Part shown: positions 34,472 through 43,643 of the stretch, in pieces
Layout of the letters: each line of letters begins with the position of its first letter
How positions within the stretch are numbered: position 1 is the first letter of the stretch
Source of the DNA: Fimbriiglobus ruber
GTDB lineage: Bacteria > Planctomycetota > Planctomycetia > Gemmatales > Gemmataceae
Direction: 5' to 3'
Assembly (NCBI RefSeq): GCF_002197845.1
Contig: NZ_NIDE01000004.1
Coordinates: 124,001-188,000, forward strand
Length of the DNA stretch: 64,000 nucleotides
Translations under genes and position numbers: made by a program
The notes under the pieces: model-generated
Seen by the model: the letters and a program-made list of their open reading frames with translations, nothing else
Told to the model about the DNA's origin: nothing
The model's database searches: none

Positions 34472-37400
34472 ATGCCCGCAATCGAACTTCGGCCGGCGTT
34501 CCGCCAGCGGGTCCGCGCGCTGACCCGACAGATGTGGGCCCTCCACGTCGGCCGCGGCGTCGCCCGGACGGCCGTGGTCGCCGTGGCCCTGGTCACCGCG
34601 CTGGCGGCCGTCGACTACTTCGTGGAGCTGCCCGTCCTGGCGCGGGCGGCTCTCTTCGTGCCCGGCGCGGTCGTCGTGGCCGTCCTCGCGGCGCGGTGGG
34701 TCGTCCGCCCGGCGCTGACGTGGGGCCGGGCACGGGTCGCGGTCGTCCTCGAAGCACTTTTCCCTCGCCTCGGCCAACGGTTGCGGACTGCCCTGGAACA
34801 CGGCCCCCGGTCCGCCGACGAACTGGCCCGCGCGGGCGTAGCCCCCGGTCTGGTCGCCGCACTCGAAGAGGAGACGGCGGAGAAGGTCAAGCCGCTGCCG
34901 TTCCAGGCCGCACTGCCCGTCCGCCCGATGGTCCTTGCGGGCGTGGCCGGCGCCGTTTGCATCGCCGCGTTGGTCTTCTCGGCATCTCAGGCTCCCGAGT
35001 GGCGGACCGCCCTCGGCCGGGTGATGCTCTCGCCCGACCCGTACACGGCCCTCTCAGTTTCCACGTCGGCAGACACGGTTGATGAGGGGGCCGACGTCAA
35101 CGTTCACGCGACCTTGACCGGCCGGACCCGCCCGGCGGTCGTCCTGCACGTCCGCCCACTCGGCGAATCGGAGTGGCGGGACGAGACGATGGACGAAGCG
35201 GACGGGGGGTTCAGTGCCCGGCTACCGAAACTCCGGTCGTCGGTGGAGTTCTTCGTCTCCGCCGGCCCGGACAGCACTCCCGTCCAACAAATCACCGTCC
35301 GCCGTTACCTCAAGATTACGGGCACCCGCGTCGAGGTCCGGTCGCCCGACTACACCGGGGTCGCCCCCGTGACGCACGAGATCGGGAGCTTTTCCGCGGT
35401 CCAGGGGAGCACGGCCCGCTTCCAGTTTGAACTCGACCGCCCGCCGGCTGCCGCCGCGCTGGTCGTGAAAGAGCCGGGGAAATCGGCTGCGTCCCGCCGG
35501 ATTGACATGACTGTCCGGGACCGGGAAGTCTCGGTCGAGTTACCGCTCGCGGCCGACATCGAATACTCCGTCGACGCGCGGGACGCGGCAGGCGTGCCGG
35601 TAGTCGCGAACCGGGCCCGCGTGCGGGTGACGGCCGACCAACCGCCCGCCGTCTGGTTCGAGGAGCCGACCGAGAGCATGGAAGTCCACACGCTCGCGGA
35701 AGTCCTCATGCGGGCCCGCGCCCGGGACGATTTCGGCGTCTCCAAGGTCGGCATTGTCTTCCAGGTCAACAACGAAGAAGAACGAACGCTGGTCGTCCAG
35801 GACGTCAAAGAACCGTTCCAGCGGACGGCCGCGGCCGGGCAAATGCTCCTGCTCGAACAGTTCCTGCTCACGGAAAAAGACTGCGTCGCCTACTACGCGT
35901 TCGCCGAGGACAACCACCCCGGCACACCCCAGCGGGTCACGACCGAACTCCGGTTCATCGACATCCGCCCGTTCAAGCGAACCTACAAGGTCTTCGACGC
36001 ACCGGACGCGCCGCCCGGCCCGCAGCGGGAACTGATCTTCCTCGACGAGGTCATCGCCCGACAGCGGTTCAATTTGAACCAGACCATCCGGCTGGAGACC
36101 CGGTCGAAGGCCCGGCTCGATGTGGCCCAGGTGGACAAGGTCGCCGCCTTTGAAAACAAGCTGGCGACCCAGACTCACGACCTGGCCGATTTCCTGGCGG
36201 GCCTCGGTGCGGACGGCACCGCCCTTTTGACCCAGGCGGAAGAAACGATGCTCTCCGCGGTGGACTCGCTCCAGGGGGCGAAATTCACCACCGCGCTCGC
36301 CCAGGAACGGGACGCGCTGCGATACCTGATGGAAGCACGGAACACGGTCCAGCAATCCCTGCCCAAACTGTCCAAAGCCGCGCGAGCCCAGGCCAGGGCG
36401 TTCGACCGGATCCAACGACAGAAGCTCCGTCGGCAAGACGAAAAGGCGGAGACCCTGGCAGCCATCGCTAACGAACTGGGGCAGCTCGCCAGTCAAGAAG
36501 ATGACGTCTTCCAAATGCTCGCCGTGGCGGGGAACGCTGGCGGCGCGGGCGGGAAAGCCAGCGACCCGATGAAGACGCCGCCCGCGGCGGACAAACCGGG
36601 CACTCCCGACCAAGCCAAGCCGGCACCGGCCGCCGATAAGCCCGACCCGAACAAGCCGGGTGCGGGTAAACCCGACCCGGAGAAGCCCGACCCGAACAAA
36701 CCGGGCTCTGGTCAGCCCGACCCAGAAAAGCCTGACCCGAACAAACCGGGTGCGGGTAAACCCGACCCGGAAAAGCCCGACCCGAACAAACCGGCCCCGG
36801 GCACTCCCGATCCCACAAAGCCGGCCGGGGACAAGCCTGCTCCGGGCGCACCCGATCCCGCGAAACCGGCCGAAGGGGATAAACCCGGCCCCGGCTCGAT
36901 GCCCCCGGTCAAGCCCGATGAAGCCTCGGACCCGATCCGGGAGCGGCAGGACGAAATCGCGGCGCGGGCCAGCGTCCTCGACAAGACGGCCGCCTCTGCC
37001 AAGGGGCTTACCGAACTCGCAAAGAAGCGGATCGCGGACGCGGCCAAAGCCGCGAACGGCGCCGCCGACGCACTCGGGCAGCAGAACCGGGCCGACGCCA
37101 AGAAGGACGCCGAGGGCGCCCGCGATCTCTTCCGCCTCGCGGCGAAGCAGGTGGCGGCGCTCGCGGCGGAGGAAGCGGCCCAGCAACTCGCCGCCGCCCG
37201 CGACCTCGCGAACGATATCGCCCTCCAAACGGCCCCGCCAACCGACCCGCAGGCGGGTGGAATGGGCGGCAGTAGCGACGACAAGAAAATGGGGCTCGGG
37301 GGCGCCGCCGAACAAGCCAAGACGCTCAAGGACGTGCTGGAGCAGATCGCCGGTGCCGGATCCGAAAGTTCCGCCGAGGCCGCCCGCCGGGCCGGGACGC

Positions 37401-37921
37401 TACTCAAGCAGGAAGACCTCGGGGCGGCAATCGGGCGGCTCGAAAAGCCCGGTGCCGGGGCCGACAAGACCGAGCGGCAGGACCTCGCCGAGCGGTTCGC
37501 CGCCTTGGGCCAAAAGCTCGACCAGGCTCACCGGGAACTGATCGCGCCGCGGCTGGAGGAACTCGCCAAGCTGGAGCGCGAGGCGGCCGAACTGGCCCAA
37601 CGCCTGGGCGCCGCCGGGGACGACACCGCCAGCGAACGTGTCCGCCCCCTGATCGCCGAATTCGTCGAAAAACTGGACAAAGCCCGGCTCGGCGAACTCG
37701 TCGGCCCCGAACTCCGCGAGGGGATTCGCGGCGCGTCGGGCGTGGCGGCCGCCGCCGGGTACGCCCGCAAACTGGCCGTCGTCCGCGAAAAGCTCGTGGC
37801 GAAGCTCCAGGAATTCGTGGCCGGAGACCGGTACACGACCGGCGGCGAGGCCGTGCCGCCCGAATACCGTGAATTGGTCGACCGTTACCTCCGCGCGCTG
37901 TCGGCGGGAAGCACGAAGTAA
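34472..37921 (+). CDS. Giant membrane-anchored protein, DUF4175-like
   Basis: A 1149-aa protein. Two membrane segments lie near residues 28-75 and a third near 150-172. A long beta-rich periplasmic part (about 190-520) contains YLKITGTRVEVRSPDYTGVA and DQPPAVWFEEPTE-type Ig-like strands. Then a coiled-coil region (about 540-700), a Pro/Asp/Lys-rich linker (about 715-815), and an Ala/Glu-rich helical tail (820-1149). The first half resembles the DUF4175 proteins usually found with BatA-type and VWA genes in planctomycete MoxR operons. Its role is probably structural. The start is 12 bases after the previous stop. Confidence 0.82.
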   Translation: MPAIELRPAFRQRVRALTRQMWALHVGRGVARTAVVAVALVTALAAVDYFVELPVLARAALFVPGAVVVAVLAARWVVRPALTWGRARVAVVLEALFPRLGQRLRTALEHGPRSADELARAGVAPGLVAALEEETAEKVKPLPFQAALPVRPMVLAGVAGAVCIAALVFSASQAPEWRTALGRVMLSPDPYTALSVSTSADTVDEGADVNVHATLTGRTRPAVVLHVRPLGESEWRDETMDEADGGFSARLPKLRSSVEFFVSAGPDSTPVQQITVRRYLKITGTRVEVRSPDYTGVAPVTHEIGSFSAVQGSTARFQFELDRPPAAAALVVKEPGKSAASRRIDMTVRDREVSVELPLAADIEYSVDARDAAGVPVVANRARVRVTADQPPAVWFEEPTESMEVHTLAEVLMRARARDDFGVSKVGIVFQVNNEEERTLVVQDVKEPFQRTAAAGQMLLLEQFLLTEKDCVAYYAFAEDNHPGTPQRVTTELRFIDIRPFKRTYKVFDAPDAPPGPQRELIFLDEVIARQRFNLNQTIRLETRSKARLDVAQVDKVAAFENKLATQTHDLADFLAGLGADGTALLTQAEETMLSAVDSLQGAKFTTALAQERDALRYLMEARNTVQQSLPKLSKAARAQARAFDRIQRQKLRRQDEKAETLAAIANELGQLASQEDDVFQMLAVAGNAGGAGGKASDPMKTPPAADKPGTPDQAKPAPAADKPDPNKPGAGKPDPEKPDPNKPGSGQPDPEKPDPNKPGAGKPDPEKPDPNKPAPGTPDPTKPAGDKPAPGAPDPAKPAEGDKPGPGSMPPVKPDEASDPIRERQDEIAARASVLDKTAASAKGLTELAKKRIADAAKAANGAADALGQQNRADAKKDAEGARDLFRLAAKQVAALAAEEAAQQLAAARDLANDIALQTAPPTDPQAGGMGGSSDDKKMGLGGAAEQAKTLKDVLEQIAGAGSESSAEAARRAGTLLKQEDLGAAIGRLEKPGAGADKTERQDLAERFAALGQKLDQAHRELIAPRLEELAKLEREAAELAQRLGAAGDDTASERVRPLIAEFVEKLDKARLGELVGPELREGIRGASGVAAAAGYARKLAVVREKLVAKLQEFVAGDRYTTGGEAVPPEYRELVDRYLRALSAGSTK
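36646..36800 (+). repeat. In-gene tandem repeat encoding PDPxKPG linker
   Basis: Repeated DNA coding for PDPNKPGAGKPDPEK-type units, about 15 residues each and at least three copies, inside the giant gene at 34472. Codon changes between copies show that the protein sequence is being maintained. It encodes an extended, probably wall-spanning or spacer linker. Confidence 0.8.
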
Positions 37922-37933
37922 CCCGGGGACACC

Positions 37934-40333
37934 ATGACCTTGGATTTTAGCTCGGGGTGGGCGGTCGCGCCGTGGCTTACGGCCGCCGTCCTCGCACTGG
38001 TGTGGATGCGGTGGCAGGTCGGACCGCCGGCCGTCCGCTCCCGCCAGCGGGTGCTGTGGGTCTTGCGCGGGTGCATCCTGGCGGCGCTTGTGGCGATCGG
38101 CCTCAACCCCGTCCACGTCGCCGTCACGCCCGGTGCCGTCCACCGGCCCGAAATCCACGTCCTGCTCGACGCCTCCCAAAGCATGCTCCTCGGCAGTCCC
38201 GAGTCTCGCTGGGCAGAGGGGACGGCACTCCTCCGCGACGCACTCGCCAAGTCGCCGGACCGCGCGGATGTCCACGTCCACCGGTTCGGCCAGCGGCTCG
38301 TCCCGGTGGACGTGACCGCATTCCTCGCGGGCGGGGATCTCGCCCGCCCGGACGACGCGGATACGCAACTCGCCACCGCCTTCCGGCAACTCGCCGGCCG
38401 ACTCGGCCGCGAGGCGCCGGCGTCCGTCGTTGTCATTTCAGACGGGCAGGTTCGCGACCCGGCCGCCCTCGACGACATGGCGGCCCTCTGGCGCCGCCTG
38501 CGCGTCCCGGTCCACGTCGTCCCGGTCGGCCGCGCCGCCGTGGGCGGGGACGTCGCCATCGTCGCGGCCGTCGCCCCGGCCAAGGTGCGGAAGCAATCCC
38601 AGGTCGACATCAACGTGTTCCTGCGATCCTTCGGCTTCGCCGGCCAGCGGACGGAACTCCAGCTTCAAGCACTGGACGAAAACGGCGCGTTGCGCCGGAC
38701 CATCCGCACTCTTCCGGTCACGCTGCAGGACGGCGTCCAAACACTGACTCTGAACTTCCGTACCGAACCGGACATGAAGCGGCTCCGGCTGCACATCCCA
38801 CCGGCCGCCCGCGACCTCGCCCCGGCGAACAACGACTTCCCCCTCGAAATGGAAGTTGACCGGACGAAGATCCGCGTTTTGGTGGTGGACGGGTCGGGCG
38901 CTTCCGTGATCCCCGTCGGGCAGTTCGCCGCCGACGCCAGCGACGATGCGGACACGCCCTACGCCCCCCTCCGCGACGCCCTTCTCGCCGACCCCGATGT
39001 CCAGGTCACGGTTTATGTCGTGCCGACGGGCGGCACCGTCCCCCGGCGGGTCGTGAGCCGGGAAACAGCCCACCTGAACCCGGCGTTCCCCCAGACCGCG
39101 GCCGAATTGCTGGCCTACGACGCCATTATCCTCTCGGACGTGCCGCGGGCGGCGTTGAACGACGAGGCTCTGGGCTGGATCGAGGAGTGGATCGGCAAGC
39201 GGGGCGGCGGGTTGGTGATGGCGGGCGGCCCGCGAAGCTTCGGCGCCGGGGCGTGGGCGGGTTCGCCGCTCGAGCGCCTGCTGCCGGTCGAACTCCTCGG
39301 CGGAAACGATTGGGAAACCACCCCGACGACACCGGAACCGGCCGGCAGCGAACTTCACCCCATCTGGCGGCTGTTTGAAGACGAACGGGCCACCCGCACG
39401 GCTCTGCGTATCCTCCCGGAAGCGTCCGGCCGGAACAACTGGGTACGGGTCAAACCCCAGTCCGGCACACTACTCGCCGACCAGAAGCCCGAGACCGGGG
39501 CCGCGACGCCCCCGCTCCTGGCTGTCGGGGCGTACGGCCGCGGCCGCACGGCGGCGCTCGCCACCTCGCTCTCGGCCGCCTGGGCTCCGCGGTTCACCCG
39601 GACCTGGGGTGAGGGTGACAACCGGCACTTCGCGAAGTTCGCCCGGAACTTGATTTACTGGGCCACGGAAACGTCCGGAATCGGCCGCCGCCGGCTGGTC
39701 GCGACCACCGATAAACGCTTCTATCGGCCCGGCGAGACCGTCGCGATCGCGGCCCAGGCGTTCGACGAGGCGGCCGACCGGACTAGCCGGTATCGCGTCG
39801 TCGCTTCGCTCGAACCCCGGCAGCTCGGGAGCGCGGACTTGCCTCCCTGCCCGGTCAAATGGCCGGCCGGGCGGCCGCGACCGGCGGGTGAATCCGGTGT
39901 CCTCGCTGGCTGGGGGGACGAGATCGAACTCCAGCTCGACCCACAGACCAAGGACTATTTCCTGACGCTGCCGTTGGTCGAGGCCTTGGCCGGCGCGCAG
40001 ACCGGCCAGGCGTTCAAGCTGGAACTGACGGCGTACCAGGGGCAAACCCAGGTCGACAGCAGTTCGACCGACGTGCAGATCCTGAGTGACCCGTTCGAGC
40101 AGCAGAATCCGCTGCCGAACCGCGAATTCCTGACCGCCCTCGCCCGGGCCACCGGCGGCCGCGAACTCACGGACGCGAAATCGTTGGCAGACGTCCTGGC
40201 GGACGTGTCGACCGCGGAGAGCCCGTCGACGGTCCGTCGCACGCCGCTCTGGAGCCGCGGGTCGATTCTGGGAATCCTCCTGGCGCTTCTGGCCGCGGAA
40301 TGGTTCTGGCGGCGGTGGCACGGACTTGCTTGA
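37934..40333 (+). CDS. Membrane VWA / glutamine-amidotransferase-like protein
   Basis: A 799-aa protein. It has N-terminal membrane segments (about 12-28 and 45-62), a VWA domain (about 72-200) with HVLLDASQSMLLG as the MIDAS motif and SVVVISDGQVRDPAALDD, and a beta-rich middle. A DJ-1/amidotransferase-like domain follows (about 310-460: YDAIILSDVPRAALNDEAL, GGGLVMAGGPRSFGAGAW) with no evident catalytic Cys. A C-terminal helix (SILGILLALLAAEWFWRRW) anchors the end. It is the last gene of the operon; its stop is 10 bases before the blaI promoter. This architecture commonly accompanies BatA and DUF58 genes. Confidence 0.92.
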   Translation: MTLDFSSGWAVAPWLTAAVLALVWMRWQVGPPAVRSRQRVLWVLRGCILAALVAIGLNPVHVAVTPGAVHRPEIHVLLDASQSMLLGSPESRWAEGTALLRDALAKSPDRADVHVHRFGQRLVPVDVTAFLAGGDLARPDDADTQLATAFRQLAGRLGREAPASVVVISDGQVRDPAALDDMAALWRRLRVPVHVVPVGRAAVGGDVAIVAAVAPAKVRKQSQVDINVFLRSFGFAGQRTELQLQALDENGALRRTIRTLPVTLQDGVQTLTLNFRTEPDMKRLRLHIPPAARDLAPANNDFPLEMEVDRTKIRVLVVDGSGASVIPVGQFAADASDDADTPYAPLRDALLADPDVQVTVYVVPTGGTVPRRVVSRETAHLNPAFPQTAAELLAYDAIILSDVPRAALNDEALGWIEEWIGKRGGGLVMAGGPRSFGAGAWAGSPLERLLPVELLGGNDWETTPTTPEPAGSELHPIWRLFEDERATRTALRILPEASGRNNWVRVKPQSGTLLADQKPETGAATPPLLAVGAYGRGRTAALATSLSAAWAPRFTRTWGEGDNRHFAKFARNLIYWATETSGIGRRRLVATTDKRFYRPGETVAIAAQAFDEAADRTSRYRVVASLEPRQLGSADLPPCPVKWPAGRPRPAGESGVLAGWGDEIELQLDPQTKDYFLTLPLVEALAGAQTGQAFKLELTAYQGQTQVDSSSTDVQILSDPFEQQNPLPNREFLTALARATGGRELTDAKSLADVLADVSTAESPSTVRRTPLWSRGSILGILLALLAAEWFWRRWHGLA

Positions 40334-40343
40334 CGGACAGCTA

Positions 40344-40373
40344 TTGACAGTTCAGACATTTCGTCTTTATAAT
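40344..40373 (+). promoter_or_regulatory. Consensus promoter of blaI with dyad operator in the spacer
   Basis: A full-consensus sigma70 promoter: TTGACA (40344-40349), 18-nt spacer, TATAAT (40368-40373). The spacer carries the dyad AGACATTTCGTCT at 40354-40366. A repressor bound there would block polymerase, as BlaI/MecI does in known systems by binding ACA/TGT half-sites over its own promoter. The same dyad at the same offset occurs at 24767-24779. Confidence 0.75.
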
Positions 40374-40405
40374 GGTGATAAAGATTCCGTAGGGAGCGAC
40401 ACGCA

Positions 40406-40807
40406 ATGGGCCGGGCGGCACGAGAAATCACGGACGCGGAAATGGCGATCCTCACCGAGTTGTGGCAACGGCCCTCGGCGACCGTCCGCGAACTCACCGA
40501 AGCCCTCTACGGCAACACCCCAGCCGCGTTGCTGGCCACCGTTCAAAAACTGCTCGACCGGCTGGAAGCGAAGAACTGCGTCGCCCGCGACCGGGACCGG
40601 TGGCCCCACCACTACACCGCGGCCGTGAAGCGGGACGAACTCGTCGGCAACCGCCTCCAGGCCGCCGCGGACCAGCTCACCGACGGCGACCTGGCTCCCC
40701 TCCTCACCCACCTCGTCCGCTCGCAGAAACTCACGGCCAAGGACCGCGAACAGCTGCGCAAAGTCCTCGACGAACTCGACGGGAAGGCCTCCGGTAAGAC
40801 GAAGTGA
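40406..40807 (+). CDS. blaI: BlaI/MecI/CopY-family repressor
   Basis: A 133-aa winged-helix repressor. The DNA-binding part (about 1-80) shows ITDAEMAILTELWQRPSATV, LLATVQKLLDRLEAKNCVAR and DRWPHHYTAAV, typical of the family. The C-terminal part (about 85-130: LVRSQKLTAKDREQLRKVLD) is the dimerisation and cleavage region. In the known systems the repressor is inactivated by proteolysis after a signal from an M56 membrane peptidase; that peptidase is the next gene, 18 bases downstream. Its strong promoter carries a probable autoregulatory operator. The downstream targets are probably not beta-lactamases, because none is present. Confidence 0.93.
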   Translation: MGRAAREITDAEMAILTELWQRPSATVRELTEALYGNTPAALLATVQKLLDRLEAKNCVARDRDRWPHHYTAAVKRDELVGNRLQAAADQLTDGDLAPLLTHLVRSQKLTAKDREQLRKVLDELDGKASGKTK

Positions 40808-40825
40808 GCGGCGCAAGGGTGGACC

Positions 40826-42670
40826 ATGAGCGTGGCACACATGATGCTCGGCAACGCCGCGGTCGCCGCCGTCCTCGTGCTGTTCGCCGCGGTCGTCGGG
40901 TCCGTCTGCCGGTCGCCGGCCGTCCGGCACGTCGCCTGGTTGTTGGTGCTGTTGAAACTGGTCACGCCCCCTCTCTTTAACATTCCCCTCCCGATTCTTC
41001 CGGCCCCTCGGGTCGAATTACCCGCCGGCCAGCCCACCCTTTTGACCACGACGCCTGCCGGCGCGGTTTCGCCGCTTGCCGGAAACACCACGCCTCGTCC
41101 GACGTGGTGGGATCGGCTCCGGGATTATGGAGCCGTCGAGTGGGCGGTGGGCGTGTGGGCCGCCGGGAGTGCCGTCTGGTTCGTCTGGCAGTGCCGGCGA
41201 ATTGTCCGATTCCGGCGGCGCCTCCGGGACGCGGAAGACGCGGGGGAGGAAGTCAACGCGGCCGTGGCCCGCATCGCCCGGGAGTTGGGTATCGCGAACC
41301 CGCCGCCCGTGCGTATCGCGTCGGGGATCGGTTCGCCAATGTTGTGGGGCGCGGGGCGCAGCACGGTCGTCCTTTTTCCCAGTGAACTTCTGACTCGCCT
41401 GGGCCCCGAAGCCCGGGACACGCTGCTGGCCCACGAACTCGCCCACTTCCACCGGCGCGACCACTGGGTCCGGCTGCTCGAATTCGTGGCCACCGGGCTC
41501 TACTGGTGGCACCCGGCGGTGTGGATGGCCCGCGCGGGAATCGAGGCGGCAGAAGAAGAATGCTGCGATTCGTGGGTCGTCGCCGGTCTCGCCGCGTCCC
41601 CGCGGCGGTACGCCGAAGCCCTGCTCGCCACGGTCGACTTCATCGCGGAATCCCAGCGGCCCTGTCTCCCGCCCGCCGCCTGTGGGGCGAACCGGGGCAC
41701 GAAACTCCTCTACCGGCGCCTGACTGGAATCATGCACGCCGAGCGGCCCAGCCGGATTCGCGGTGCGGCAGCTTTGGTCTACGTTCCACTTGCGGCCGCC
41801 CTGGTGTTCCAGCCGGTATTGCAGGCGGCGTCGCCACAGGTGTTGGAACCCTTTTCGGTCGCCTCGATCGCGCTTCCCACGAATGCCCCGCCGACCCGGT
41901 GCCCGGCGCCCCGGAAGCTGATCGAGCCGTCGGCCTGGGCCACCGCGCGGGCGCCCGGCGGGGCCGTGACCGCGATCGCCCGCGACCACGAGGTCGTCCT
42001 CCGCGGGGCGGATGGGGCGGACCACGTACTCGGTCCCGGCAAGCCGGTCGCGCTCGCGTTCGCTCCAACTGGTAACCGAGCCGCCACCGCCGGCCCCGGC
42101 GCCGCGGTCAGGCTGTGGGACGACGGCGGCCGCCTGCTCGCCGACCGCTACGCCCCGGCCGACGCGCGGGCCGTCGCGTACACCCCGGACGGCACCCGAC
42201 TCCTGGTGCTGGACGCCGCGGGCGGCATTTCCGTCTTCGACCCCGCGACGCTCGCGCCCCTGGACCGGTGGGCTGTCGACGGGCCGGCCAACAGCATCAC
42301 TTGTACTCCGGACGGCCGGGCCGTCGTCATCGCGTTCGGCTCGTGGCTCGACGCGGACGTCGGGTGGACTGAATGCTGGTCGATCGCCGAACACCGGAAG
42401 ATGGCCAGCTATACCGCGGCGTCCGCGGTCGGGGCAACGCGGCTCTCACCCGACGGCCGGACGCTGGTCGTCGGGAGCTGGGACGGGCTGGTCGCCTGGC
42501 GGGGGCTGCCGCAGGGCGATCTGATCGCGGAGCGGCAACTCCCGAAGAACCTGGTGGCGGCCGCGGCGTTTTCACCCGACGCGGGGACGCTGCCCCTGGA
42601 GCCGCCGCCCCCGCCGGTCCAGGTTCAAGGATGGCCCGAGGTACAGGTCGCTCCTGTCGCCAATCGTTGA
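40826..42670 (+). CDS. M56 (BlaR1-like) membrane metallopeptidase fused to WD40-like repeats
   Basis: A 614-aa protein. Membrane helices are near residues 8-28, 33-50 and 105-122; the zinc-peptidase motif HELAHFHRRDHW begins at 203, and EAAEEECCDSW (about 245) gives the third ligand. A fourth membrane helix lies near 310-328. Instead of the penicillin-binding domain of BlaR1, residues 370-590 form WD40-like repeats (VALAFAPTGNRAATA, AVAYTPDGTRLLVLD, SITCTPDGRAVVIAF, GATRLSPDGRTLVVG). It should sense an extracytoplasmic signal with the propeller and trigger cleavage of BlaI. Only 66 bases separate it from the tandem paralogue genes. Confidence 0.9.
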   Translation: MSVAHMMLGNAAVAAVLVLFAAVVGSVCRSPAVRHVAWLLVLLKLVTPPLFNIPLPILPAPRVELPAGQPTLLTTTPAGAVSPLAGNTTPRPTWWDRLRDYGAVEWAVGVWAAGSAVWFVWQCRRIVRFRRRLRDAEDAGEEVNAAVARIARELGIANPPPVRIASGIGSPMLWGAGRSTVVLFPSELLTRLGPEARDTLLAHELAHFHRRDHWVRLLEFVATGLYWWHPAVWMARAGIEAAEEECCDSWVVAGLAASPRRYAEALLATVDFIAESQRPCLPPAACGANRGTKLLYRRLTGIMHAERPSRIRGAAALVYVPLAAALVFQPVLQAASPQVLEPFSVASIALPTNAPPTRCPAPRKLIEPSAWATARAPGGAVTAIARDHEVVLRGADGADHVLGPGKPVALAFAPTGNRAATAGPGAAVRLWDDGGRLLADRYAPADARAVAYTPDGTRLLVLDAAGGISVFDPATLAPLDRWAVDGPANSITCTPDGRAVVIAFGSWLDADVGWTECWSIAEHRKMASYTAASAVGATRLSPDGRTLVVGSWDGLVAWRGLPQGDLIAERQLPKNLVAAAAFSPDAGTLPLEPPPPPVQVQGWPEVQVAPVANR

Positions 42671-42736
42671 GTCGTGGGTTCGACGTCGTAAGGCTCCCCG
42701 TCGACCGCACGACACTCTTCCCGTGAAGGACCGACT

Positions 42737-43618
42737 ATGGGGTATCTCGCCCTCTTCTTGTTGATGACCGCGGACGACGCGGGCGATACTCTGGCGAAGA
42801 AGATGTTGCCGCTCTACGTCAAGGAAGCCGAAGCCTACTCGCTGACGGTCGAGTCCGCTCCCAAGAAGCTTTTTGAACTTAAGAAAGAGCCCGTCTTCGA
42901 GTGGTCCAACCCGGCCCGGGGTGGGGGCCAACAGGGGGTCGTCTTCGTGTGGCTGCGGGACGGCCGACCGGCGGCCCTCGCCAGCATCTTTTCCGCACCG
43001 GCCGCCGCACGTTTCCCGGGGGGACGCCGCGTCGTACACGAGTTCCACGCGCTCGATCCCGAGAGGTTGGTGGTCACGCGGGACGCGTTCAACGAATGGA
43101 AGCCGGAGGCGGGCCTCGAACGAACGGAGGTTTCCGGCGCCGGGGTGCCGGCCGGTGCCGCCGGCACGAGGTTGGTGCAGATGCGGCAGCTCGCCAAGGA
43201 ATTTACCGGGCGCACCGTCGATAAGGACGGCAAGCCGTGGGAACTGCGGCTGCTCCCGGCGCCGCTGTACCGATACCCGGTCGCCGAGACCGGGGTGGTG
43301 GACGGGGCTCTGTTCGCGCTCGTGTCCGACGCCGGGACGGACCCGGAAGTGTTGCTCGTGATCGAGGCCCGGAAAGCCGGTGACAAGCTGCGATGGGAGT
43401 ACGCCTGCGGCCGCTTCTCCGACCTCGAAATCCACATGTTTCGCAAGAACAAAGAAGTTTTCTCGTCCGTCCCGGGCGAGACGAATCCCTTCACCCACGA
43501 CCCGAAGCACACCTATCGGATATACGCGGAGAAGGTGCTGACACCCGAGGGCAAACTCCTCGCCCGCATCCGGCAGATGCCCAATGGGCCGGTCGTCATC
43601 CCCGTCCAGGAAAAGTAA
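42737..43618 (+). CDS. Secreted protein, tandem paralogue family (member 3)
   Basis: A 293-aa protein with a short hydrophobic leader (MGYLALFLLM). The family pattern is complete: LAKKMLPLYVKEAEAYSL, FEWSNP (54-59), QGVVFVWLRDGRPAA (66-80), VVHEFHALDPERLVVTRD, LVQMRQLAKEFTG, LPAPLYRYPV, VVDGALFALVSDAGTDPEVL and WEYACGRFSD. No known domain is recognised. It is the first of four consecutive paralogues read in one direction, following the BlaI-M56 pair, and probably exported. Members of this array are much closer to each other than to the copies at 23744 and 30314, suggesting recent duplication. Confidence 0.82.
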   Translation: MGYLALFLLMTADDAGDTLAKKMLPLYVKEAEAYSLTVESAPKKLFELKKEPVFEWSNPARGGGQQGVVFVWLRDGRPAALASIFSAPAAARFPGGRRVVHEFHALDPERLVVTRDAFNEWKPEAGLERTEVSGAGVPAGAAGTRLVQMRQLAKEFTGRTVDKDGKPWELRLLPAPLYRYPVAETGVVDGALFALVSDAGTDPEVLLVIEARKAGDKLRWEYACGRFSDLEIHMFRKNKEVFSSVPGETNPFTHDPKHTYRIYAEKVLTPEGKLLARIRQMPNGPVVIPVQEK

Positions 43619-43643
43619 CAGGCTTCGGCACCGGAGGTCGGTC

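Noticed and set aside
36646-36800. Repeat array considered as CRISPR
   Set aside because: The repeats are in frame, code for a Pro-rich linker, have no unique spacers and lie within a gene.
35540-37315. A 591-codon minus-strand open frame
   Set aside because: Antisense to the giant DUF4175-like gene. Its apparent Gly/Phe/Arg repeats are the complement of the PDPxKPG linker.
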